From positions 1 through 64,000 of the forward strand of contig NZ_JNZA01000012.1 of the NCBI RefSeq assembly GCF_000717345.1: 64,000 bases of DNA. The letters run 5' to 3'. Source of the stretch: Streptomyces lydicus. Lineage in GTDB: Bacteria > Actinomycetota > Actinomycetes > Streptomycetales > Streptomycetaceae. Position numbers and translations under genes: made by a program. The notes below the pieces were generated by a model that had not been told where the DNA came from, ran no database searches, and was given only the letters and a program-made list of their open reading frames with translations. Below, one piece after another: positions 7,683 through 14,528 of this stretch (position 1 is its first letter; each line of letters begins with the position of its first letter).

Positions 7683-7922
7683 CTCCTGTTTGTGGGGCCG
7701 CCGGTGCCGGCCGGATTGTCAGTGGCCTGCGCTTCACTGGAGTTGGCCGGTCCGACGAGGGGCGGCTCGGAAGCCGGGGCCGGGGGCGGCGTGAGGCAGA
7801 TCACCGTCAAGGGCGTGCGGCGCCTACCGAACCGCGGAATAGGGCGCCGGGAAAACACGTTCGCCATGCACGTATCAATGGCGCCTGCCGCACCCACTCC
7901 TGCCGCCCTGGAGGCCGCACGT

Positions 7923-10343
7923 ATGACACAGACGACGACGGACCAGCTGCCCGGAAGGACGGCGAGCACCGCCGCAGCGCCCCCCGTGCCCGACCCGGGT
8001 GCGGGCGGCCACCGCAGAGCCCGCGGGGGCATCGTCCCGGTCCTGGCCTTCTCCGGCATCGTCGTCGCGGTCATGCAGACGCTGCTCGTGCCGGTCATCA
8101 AGGACCTGCCGGTGCTGCTCAACACCGCCCCCAGCAACGCCACCTGGGTCATGACGGCCACCCTGCTCGCGGGGGCCGTCTCGACGCCCATCATGGGGCG
8201 GCTCGGCGACCTCTACGGCAAGCGGCGGATGCTGCTGACGAGCCTCGCGATCATGGTCGTCGGCTCGCTGATCTGCGGAGTCACCAGCGATCTGATCGTC
8301 ATGATCGTGGGCCGGGCGCTGCAGGGCTTCGCCATGGGTGCCATCCCGCTCGGCATCGGCATCATGCGTGACGAGCTGCCGCGTGAGCGGCTCGGCTCGG
8401 CCATGGGCCTGATGAGCTCGTCGATCGGCGTCGGTGGCGGTCTCGCCCTGCCGGCCGCGGCGCTGGTGGCCCAACACGCCGACTGGCACGCCCTGTTCTT
8501 CGGCGCCGCCGGTCTCGGTGTGCTGTCGATCCTGCTCACCCTCCTCGTCGTCCCCGAGACCTCCGTACGCGCCGTGGGGCGCTTCGACGTGGCCGGGGCC
8601 CTGGGACTGTCCGCCGGGCTGGTGGCCCTGCTGCTGCCCATCACCAAGGGCAGTGACTGGGGGTGGAGTTCGCCCACCACGCTCGGCCTCTTCGGCATCG
8701 CGGCCCTCATCCTGGTGCTGTGGGGCGTCATGGAGCTGCGCATCCGCGACCCGCTGGTCGATCTGCGGACCACCGCCCGCCGCGAGGTGCTGCTGACCAA
8801 CCTCGCCTCGATCACGGTCGGGGTGGCGTTCTACGCCATCTCGCTGGTGCTTCCGCAGCTGCTGCAGCTGCCGAAGTCGACCGGCTACGGTCTCGGCCAG
8901 TCGATGGTGACGGCCGGTCTGTGCGTGGCACCGCTCGGCCTGACGATGATGTTCGTCGCCCCGCTGTACGCGCGGATCGCCGCGCGGCGCGGCCCCAAGG
9001 TCTCACTGCTGCTCGGCATGCTCGTCATAGGGATCGGCTACGGCGCGGGCATCGGCCTGATGAACGCCCCCTGGCAGACCGTCATCATCGCGGTGGTCGT
9101 CGGCGCCGGCATCGGCCTCGCGTACTCCTCGCTGCCCGCACTGATCATCGGCGCTGTCGACCCCTCCGAGACCGGCGCGGCCAACGGCCTCAACACCCTC
9201 ATGCGCTCGATCGGCACCTCCGTCTCCAGCGCGGTGATCGGCATGGTGCTGGCCCATATGTCGCAGAGCATGGGACCGGTCACGGTCCCCACGCTGGCCG
9301 GCTTCCGGGTCGCCTTCCTGATCGCCGCCGCCGCGGTCCTGGCCGGCGTCGTCCTGGCGTCGTTCCTGCCGTCGCAGCGCAAGGTCTCCCGGCCGACCCT
9401 GGTCGCGCAGAGCACGGAGGACGCGGGAGCGGTGCCCGAGGGGGAGCGCCTCCAGGCGTCCTCCACCCCTGCCCCGGCTGCTCCGGCGCCGACCGCGGGG
9501 CCCCAGGCCGCCGCCGCGACCCCGGCTGACGTGGACCCCGTCGCCGGGTCCCTCGCGCAAGGTCGCGCCACCGGATTCCGGGGCCGCGTACGGTACGCCT
9601 CGGGCGCGCCGGTCGCGGGCGCGAGCGTGACGCTGATCGACCGGCAGGGACGGCAGGCGGGCATCACCACGGCCGGCCCCGACGGCAGTTACGCGGTGGC
9701 CGCCCCGACCGCCGGCAGCTACCTCCTCACGGCCGTCGCGCCCGGCCACACCCCGCACGCGGCCTCCGCCACCTACCGCGGCGAGGGAACCCCGGTCGAG
9801 GTGGACCTGATACTTGGCGGCGGAGGCCGCCTGGGCGGCACCCTGCGCGGTGCAGGTGCGGGGGACGCACCGCTGGCCGACGGGAGCGTCGTCGTCACCG
9901 ACGCCGGCGGCGACGTGGTGGCCCGTACGGCCACGGACGCGCACGGGCACTGGGAACTCACCACGCTGCCGCCCGGCGAGTACACCCTGGTCCTCAGCGC
10001 CCCCGGCCACCGGCCGCACGCCCAAGCCGTCGAACTGTCCGGCGGTGAGCCCGCCCGGCACGATGCCCGGCTGCGGCCCACCGCCGCCGTCCGCGGCACC
10101 GTCCGGGACCCGAAGGGGAGGCCGTTGGCCGACGCCGCCGTGACCCTGGTCGAGGACGGCACGGTGGCCGGGCACACGCTCACCGGTCAGGACGGCGCCT
10201 TCGCCTTCGACGACCTGGGCGGCAGCCACTACACGCTCACCGCGGCCGGTTATCCGCCGCACGCCACCCCGATATCCCTCACCGCGGGCGCCGCCGAGAC
10301 CCTCGACCTGGACCTCGAACAGCCGAGCGGCGTGCCCGGCTGA
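7923..10343 (+). CDS. MFS transporter fused to carboxypeptidase-regulatory-like repeats
   Basis: The 806-residue product joins two modules. Residues about 35-480 are a 14-helix, DHA2-type drug/proton antiporter with the Gly-Arg-Leu-Gly-Asp-Leu-Tyr-Gly-Lys-Arg loop between helices 2 and 3. An Ala/Pro linker follows. Residues about 550-800 hold three beta-sandwich repeats of the CarboxypepD_reg/Cna-B-like type, each with a Gly-x-Val-x-Asp/Ala-x-x-Gly-x-Pro-(Leu/Val)-Ala-(Asp/Gly)-Ala pattern. An in-frame ATG at 7866 exists, but GGAGG (7910-7914) eight bases before the ATG at 7923 supports the latter. It lies next to the butyrolactone locus and may export a product under that control; what the repeats bind is unknown. 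Confidence 0.9.
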   Translation: MTQTTTDQLPGRTASTAAAPPVPDPGAGGHRRARGGIVPVLAFSGIVVAVMQTLLVPVIKDLPVLLNTAPSNATWVMTATLLAGAVSTPIMGRLGDLYGKRRMLLTSLAIMVVGSLICGVTSDLIVMIVGRALQGFAMGAIPLGIGIMRDELPRERLGSAMGLMSSSIGVGGGLALPAAALVAQHADWHALFFGAAGLGVLSILLTLLVVPETSVRAVGRFDVAGALGLSAGLVALLLPITKGSDWGWSSPTTLGLFGIAALILVLWGVMELRIRDPLVDLRTTARREVLLTNLASITVGVAFYAISLVLPQLLQLPKSTGYGLGQSMVTAGLCVAPLGLTMMFVAPLYARIAARRGPKVSLLLGMLVIGIGYGAGIGLMNAPWQTVIIAVVVGAGIGLAYSSLPALIIGAVDPSETGAANGLNTLMRSIGTSVSSAVIGMVLAHMSQSMGPVTVPTLAGFRVAFLIAAAAVLAGVVLASFLPSQRKVSRPTLVAQSTEDAGAVPEGERLQASSTPAPAAPAPTAGPQAAAATPADVDPVAGSLAQGRATGFRGRVRYASGAPVAGASVTLIDRQGRQAGITTAGPDGSYAVAAPTAGSYLLTAVAPGHTPHAASATYRGEGTPVEVDLILGGGGRLGGTLRGAGAGDAPLADGSVVVTDAGGDVVARTATDAHGHWELTTLPPGEYTLVLSAPGHRPHAQAVELSGGEPARHDARLRPTAAVRGTVRDPKGRPLADAAVTLVEDGTVAGHTLTGQDGAFAFDDLGGSHYTLTAAGYPPHATPISLTAGAAETLDLDLEQPSGVPG

Positions 10344-10740
10344 CACGCCCGGCGGCCCGCCCGCCCGTCGCCCCTCCGTCCACTGCCCCAACATCTCGTC
10401 GAGCAGGCCCGGGCGCAGGAGGCGCAGGCACCGAGGTGAACTCCGGGACACGGTCGGTGAGTTCAGGGCGGTGGGTGGCGTCGATCATCGCGGCACGCAT
10501 CGGGGCGGCGTCCACGACCGTCGCGTCGTCGGCATGGGCGGCGGCCGTGCGCCGCAGGCGGGTTGGCCGCTCCTCGGCCGGCTCGGCGGCGCTCACGAAG
10601 ACCCCGGCGCCCTGGCCGGCGCGGCTGCACCCCAGCCCCGCGCCGGCCAGACCCCGTACGGCTTCCCCCGGACGGCGCCCGCCCCCCGGCCAGCCTCGGA
10701 CGGCGCCCCGGCAGCCCCACCCACCAGCCGCCCCGCCATG
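10344..10740 (-). pseudogene. Probable decayed gene remnant, family not recognised
   Basis: On the minus strand a segment around 10430-10600 reads like protein (for example Ala-Pro-Met-Arg-Ala-Ala-Met-Ile-Asp-Ala-Thr-His-Arg-Pro-Glu-Leu). A second segment around 10385-10450, in another frame, reads Gly-Leu-Leu-Asp-Glu-Met-Leu-Gly-Gln-Trp. No single frame joins them with a plausible start. The simplest reading is a frameshifted remnant transcribed leftwards, but I cannot name the family and the stretch may be non-coding. Confidence 0.25.
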
Positions 10741-10773
10741 CGTTGCACTTTCCGAGGCAACGCTTGCACTTTC
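10741..10773. promoter_or_regulatory. Operator-like repeat cluster
   Basis: TTGCACTTTC occurs twice as a direct repeat 21 bp apart (10743-10752, 10764-10773). CGTTGC (10741-10746) is mirrored by GCAACG (10757-10762). This mixture is typical of TetR- or MarR-family operators. It lies at the upstream edge of the decayed minus-strand segment and 128 bp before the beta-helix gene. Confidence 0.4.
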
Positions 10774-10836
10774 GTCCAGCGTGCCTTGCCTCCCGTCGGC
10801 GGGTGCTCAACGATGTGGCCGCCACCGGCACCTCGT

Positions 10837-10884
10837 CACCGGCGTGTCGTACGGTCCGGCGTCCGGTCCTGCGACACGCCGGTG
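10837..10884. repeat. 13-bp perfect inverted repeat with 22-bp spacer
   Basis: CACCGGCGTGTCG (10837-10849) is mirrored exactly by CGACACGCCGGTG (10872-10884). It ends 16 bases before the ATG at 10901, so it may be a regulator site or a 5'-leader hairpin of the beta-helix gene. Confidence 0.45.
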
Positions 10885-10900
10885 TACCGAAAGGGGAGAG

Positions 10901-11011
10901 ATGAGCGCTGTCCCTCGACTCGCCGCCGCCCTGGCGGCGACCGCGGCTCTGGCCGCAGCACCGGACCGGGCGGCCCCGGCCTCCGGCCTCCGCGGCCCCC
11001 GCTCTCCGTGA
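10901..11011 (+). pseudogene. Signal peptide of the beta-helix protein, out of frame
   Basis: An AAGGGGAG ribosome-binding site precedes the ATG at 10901. The 36 codons encode a normal Sec signal peptide (Arg at position 6, Ala/Leu-rich core, Ala-Pro-Ala exit) and then hit TGA at 11009. The mature protein continues in another frame. Adding one C to the C5 run at 10996-11000 would join the two frames without a stop. This is either a real frameshift or a sequencing error in the homopolymer. Confidence 0.6.
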
Positions 11012-12216
11012 CCACGTACTACGTCGATTGCGCCGCCGGCTCGGACAGTGCGTCGGGTACCGGCCCGGCGACCGCCTGGCGCACGCTCACTCAGGCGAGC
11101 GGCGCCGCCTACCGGCCCGGTGACCGGGTCCTCTTCCGGCGCGGCACCACGTGCACAGGTACCTTCGCGCCCACCGCGTCCGGTGCCGCGGGCGCGCCGC
11201 TCGCCGCGGGCGCCTACGGCGGCGGCGCCGAGCCGCGCCTCGCGGGCGGTGGAGCCCGGGCGGCGATCCTCCTCGACAACGCCCAGTACTGGGAGCTGCG
11301 CGACCTCGACGTGACCAACACCGGGCCGGCCACCACCACCGAGCGGCGCGCCGGGATCCTCGTGCGGCTGCACGACGCCGGAACCGGCCGGCACTACCTG
11401 GTGGACGGCGTGTCGGTGCACGACGTCAACGGCGCCGACTTCAAGGACCCGGACCCGTCGGGCAGCATCCTCTTCGCCGTACAGGGGTCGGCGAAGCCCA
11501 CCCGCTTCGACGGGGTCACGATCCGGAACTCCAGCGTGGCGCACACCGACCGCACCGGCATCGGGACCTCCCCGACCTGGGGCCGGCGGCCCGCGCACCC
11601 GAACGGGCCGGGCACCTCCTTCGCACCGATCACCGGGCTGTCGGTGCACCACAACACCGTGCGCGACGCCGGGGGAGACGGGACCGTCGTGCAGAACGCG
11701 GACAACGAGGGCGGCTTCCTGCTGATCTGCAACGGCGCCGGCATGATCTCGGACCGCAACAGCGTCCGCTACAACGTCAGCGTCAACGATCGCAACACCA
11801 CCGCGCCCTACGGCGTCATTTCGGTCGTCTGTGCGCCCGCCACCCGCACCCTGGTGCACCACAACACCGTCACCACGAACGCCCCCGGCACGGCCGTGGT
11901 CAGCAGCAACGGCCCCGGGGGCGTCACCTTCCGTGACAACATCTTCGCCGGCGCCGCGGCCGGCTCACCGCTTGCCGATGCACGCAACACCTACGACCAC
12001 AACCTCTACGCCCGGATCTCCCCGGTGCCCGCCACCGACGCCGGCACGGTGCGCGGTGACCCGCGATTCCTCGCCCCGTACGACGTGCGGCTGCGGGCCG
12101 GATCGCCCGCCCTGGGCGCCGGCGTACCGGTCCCGGGCGGCGGCGACCGGGACTTCTACGGCAATCCCGTGCCCGACCCGCCGAACCTCGGCGCCGACCA
12201 AGGACGGGGGAAGTAG
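11008..12216 (+). CDS. Secreted right-handed beta-helix protein (mature part)
   Basis: The frame encodes Thr-Tyr-Tyr-Val-Asp-Cys followed by Gly-Ser-Asp-Ser-Ala-Ser-Gly-Thr, the usual N-terminus of secreted parallel-beta-helix (pectate-lyase-like/DUF1565-like) proteins. Repeated His-His-Asn-Thr-Val turns typical of helix coils and a C-terminal Gly-Asp-Pro-Arg-Phe motif follow. Such proteins bind or cleave polysaccharides outside the cell. A GTG at 11008 could start it only without a signal peptide, which makes little sense for this family. The true gene most likely begins at 10901 and is interrupted by a missing C. Catalytic residues cannot be assigned. Confidence 0.75.
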   Translation: MTTYYVDCAAGSDSASGTGPATAWRTLTQASGAAYRPGDRVLFRRGTTCTGTFAPTASGAAGAPLAAGAYGGGAEPRLAGGGARAAILLDNAQYWELRDLDVTNTGPATTTERRAGILVRLHDAGTGRHYLVDGVSVHDVNGADFKDPDPSGSILFAVQGSAKPTRFDGVTIRNSSVAHTDRTGIGTSPTWGRRPAHPNGPGTSFAPITGLSVHHNTVRDAGGDGTVVQNADNEGGFLLICNGAGMISDRNSVRYNVSVNDRNTTAPYGVISVVCAPATRTLVHHNTVTTNAPGTAVVSSNGPGGVTFRDNIFAGAAAGSPLADARNTYDHNLYARISPVPATDAGTVRGDPRFLAPYDVRLRAGSPALGAGVPVPGGGDRDFYGNPVPDPPNLGADQGRGK

Positions 12217-12338
12217 GCCGAACCTCGTGGTGCCGCGTCCGCAACTCGGGAATTATCTGCGAGCCTGAGCGGCGCACCCGGAATCCCGGCTGGTCACCAC
12301 AGGTGCCGGGGTGACCGGCGTGCCGGGTGCGCCGGCTC

Positions 12339-12367
12339 GTTAGTGGTGTGTTAGTGCCTCGTTAGCG
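12339..12367 (+). promoter_or_regulatory. Three GTTAG(T/C)G direct repeats at 11-bp spacing
   Basis: GTTAGTG at 12339, GTTAGTG at 12350 and GTTAGCG at 12361 are each separated by four bases, exactly one helical turn apart. Tandem heptamers with 11-bp period are the binding mode of OmpR-type response regulators (the PhoP box is the model) and of SARP activators. The array lies 94 bp upstream of the DUF4232 lipoprotein start. The rest of the 12217-12460 gap shows no other clear element. Confidence 0.5.
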
Positions 12368-12460
12368 GTCCGGCAGTACCCGGAGTCACGCTGGAAGAGC
12401 AACGGACGGACCGCACGCACCCAAACGAGAGCTCGCACCTACCAGACGAGGGGGACACTC

Positions 12461-13171
12461 ATGTCGCTCACCATCAAGACGGTCGGCCGCGGACGTCGTG
12501 TCGCCGCCGGGTCGCTGATCGCCGTTGCGGCGCTCGCGCTCACCGCATGCCAGGACGGAACCGGCGCCGCATCCCGTCCCTCGTCGGCCGCCGCATCCGC
12601 CACGCAGCAGGAGAGCGGCAGCGGTGCGAAGCCGACCGCCGCCAAGCAGCCGTCCTCGGCCGGCGCCGCGCGCCCGTCGGCGCACGCGGCGGCCTCCGCC
12701 GGCGGCAAGGCGTCCGGCGGCGGGCACGCCGCGGAGTCGCACGCCTCGGCCATGACGGCGTCGGACCGCTGCACCGCCGCCAACATGTCGCTGCGTCTGG
12801 GCGCCTCCGACATCGGCGCGGGCAACATCCACTACCCCCTCGTCTTCACCAACAAGGGCAAGAAAGCCTGCACGCTGCGCGGCTTCCCCGGAGTCTCGCT
12901 GATCCTGCGTGACGGTTCGCCGGTCGGCAAGCCGGCCACCCGTGAGGGCGGCCCCGGCGGCCTCGTCCGGCTCCAGCCGGGGCAGAGCGCCCACGCCGTG
13001 CTGCACACCGTCAACGAAGGCGTGTCGGACACCCCGTGCTGGGCCGGTTCGCAGATCGTCTACGTCTACCCGCCCGGCTCCAAGGAGTCGATGACGACCG
13101 GCAGCCGTGGGCTGCGGGTCTGCGGCGGCCGGTTCGACGTGACCGCGGTGGAGGCCGGGGCACTGGGCTGA
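12461..13171 (+). CDS. DUF4232-family lipoprotein
   Basis: The 236-residue precursor has a lipoprotein signal with the lipobox Leu-Thr-Ala-Cys, so Cys30 becomes the lipidated N-terminus on the outer face of the membrane. A Ser/Ala/Gly-rich linker of about 70 residues follows. The DUF4232 beta-sandwich then starts at Arg-Cys-Thr-Ala-Ala-Asn-Met-Ser-Leu, with conserved Cys pairs (Ala-Cys-Thr-Leu-Arg-Gly-Phe-Pro-Gly and Pro-Cys-Trp). The molecular role of DUF4232 is not known. AGGGGG precedes the ATG. A heptamer array upstream suggests dedicated control, and a strong terminator follows. Confidence 0.9.
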   Translation: MSLTIKTVGRGRRVAAGSLIAVAALALTACQDGTGAASRPSSAAASATQQESGSGAKPTAAKQPSSAGAARPSAHAAASAGGKASGGGHAAESHASAMTASDRCTAANMSLRLGASDIGAGNIHYPLVFTNKGKKACTLRGFPGVSLILRDGSPVGKPATREGGPGGLVRLQPGQSAHAVLHTVNEGVSDTPCWAGSQIVYVYPPGSKESMTTGSRGLRVCGGRFDVTAVEAGALG

Positions 13172-13188
13172 CGGCAGCAGGACCGCGA

Positions 13189-13220
13189 CGAAGGGCGCCC
13201 GAGGATTCGGGCGCCCTTCG
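13189..13220 (+). terminator. Strong terminator after the lipoprotein gene
   Basis: A perfect 14-bp stem (13189-13202 with 13207-13220) carries a GGAT tetraloop. It insulates the lipoprotein gene from the hydrogenase operon that starts 130 bp later. Confidence 0.85.
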
Positions 13221-13352
13221 TGCTGGGCGCGGAAGGGGGCGCGTCACTGCAACGGCCCTCACCGAAGGGCCCGCCGCGGACGCGGGTGTTACCAAGGATG
13301 ACGGAAGCCTCGAAATGTGCGCTTTCGTTGCATATCCACCGAGGAGACGCCT

Positions 13353-14441
13353 ATGTCCGCAGCATCGAGCGCGGCCCCCGAGGCCGCGGTGAACGGAAAG
13401 CCGTCCGCCGAGGACGAGTCCCCGATCCACGTCCTCTGGATCAATGCCGGTCTGAGCTGCGACGGTGACTCGGTGGCGCTCACCGCCGCCACCCAGCCCA
13501 GCATCGAGGAGATCGCACTCAGCGCCCTGCCGGGGCTGCCGAAGGTCGCAATCCACTGGCCGCTGATCGACTTCGAGAGCGGCCCGGAACAGGGTGCGGA
13601 CACCTTCATCGAGTGGTTCTTCAAGGGCGAGCGCGGCGAGATCGACCCGTTCGTGCTGGTCATCGAGGGCTCCATCCCCAATGAGGCGATCAAGCCGGAG
13701 GGCTACTGGTGCGGTTTCGGCAACGACCCGGAGACCGGCCAGCCGATCACGACCAGTGAGTGGCTCGACCGCCTCGCCCCCCACGCGCTGGCCGTCGTCG
13801 CCATCGGCACCTGTGCCACGTACGGCGGTATCCACGCCATGGCGGGTAACCCCACCGGCGCCATGGGCGTGCCCGACTACCTGGGCTGGGACTGGACCTC
13901 CAAGGCCGGGATCCCGATCGTCTGCGTACCCGGCTGCCCGATCAAGCCGGACAACTTCGCCGAGACGCTGACGTATCTGCTCTACCAGGCCGCCGGCGCC
14001 GCGCCGATGATCCCGCTGGACGACCAGCTGCGGCCGACCTGGCTCTTCGGACACACCGTCCACGAGGGCTGTGACCGGGCCGGTTACTACGAACAGGGGG
14101 AGTTCGCCACCACGTACGACTCGCCCAAGTGCTCCGTGAAGCTCGGATGCTGGGGCCCCGTGGTCAAATGCAATGTCCCCAAGCGGGGCTGGATGGACGG
14201 CATCGGCGGCTGCCCGAACGTCGGCGGCATCTGCATCGCCTGCACCATGCCCGGCTTCCCCGACAAGTTCATGCCGTTCATGGACGAGCCGCCCGGCGGC
14301 AGGGTCTCCAGCACCGCCAGCGCCGCGTACGGCAGCGTGATCCGCCGGCTGCGCACCATCACGGCCAAGACCGTCGACCAGGAACCCAAGTGGCGGCACC
14401 GCGGCGACCAACTGACCACCGGCTACCGGAAACCGTGGTGA
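13353..14441 (+). CDS. hhyS: [NiFe]-hydrogenase small subunit, group 1h
   Basis: The electron-transfer subunit of the actinobacterial high-affinity uptake hydrogenase passes electrons from the NiFe site through three Fe-S clusters. It has 362 residues and lacks a Tat signal, as is usual for this group, so it is cytosolic or peripheral. Cys ligands sit in Gly-Thr-Cys-Ala-Thr-Tyr-Gly-Gly, Pro-Gly-Cys-Pro, His-Glu-Gly-Cys-Asp-Arg, and Lys-Cys / Gly-Cys-Trp-Gly-Pro / Gly-Gly-Cys-Pro / Ile-Cys-Ile-Ala-Cys. In the first proximal motif the second Cys is replaced: Cys36 is followed by Asp39 (Cys-Asp-Gly-Asp), the Cys-to-Asp ligand change known for O2-tolerant group 1h enzymes. GAGGAG precedes the ATG. 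It is the first gene of the operon. Confidence 0.96.
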   Translation: MSAASSAAPEAAVNGKPSAEDESPIHVLWINAGLSCDGDSVALTAATQPSIEEIALSALPGLPKVAIHWPLIDFESGPEQGADTFIEWFFKGERGEIDPFVLVIEGSIPNEAIKPEGYWCGFGNDPETGQPITTSEWLDRLAPHALAVVAIGTCATYGGIHAMAGNPTGAMGVPDYLGWDWTSKAGIPIVCVPGCPIKPDNFAETLTYLLYQAAGAAPMIPLDDQLRPTWLFGHTVHEGCDRAGYYEQGEFATTYDSPKCSVKLGCWGPVVKCNVPKRGWMDGIGGCPNVGGICIACTMPGFPDKFMPFMDEPPGGRVSSTASAAYGSVIRRLRTITAKTVDQEPKWRHRGDQLTTGYRKPW

Positions 14442-14528
14442 CCGCACACCGCGCAGCGACCCGGCACCGCTCGGACTCTCCGTCCGACCCCCACTTCCCG
14501 CGCGTACAGAAGGGCAACGGCACACACG

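Noticed and set aside
11008..11011. GTGA overlap as true translational coupling of a 36-residue peptide and the beta-helix protein
   Set aside because: The first frame is an ordinary signal peptide and the second lacks one. A one-base deletion explains the arrangement better than coupled genes.
13221..13352. Developmental-sigma (BldN/WhiG-like) promoter for the hydrogenase operon
   Set aside because: CGTTGC at 13326 resembles a -10 element, but no matching -35 is found at 16 bp; the evidence is too weak.
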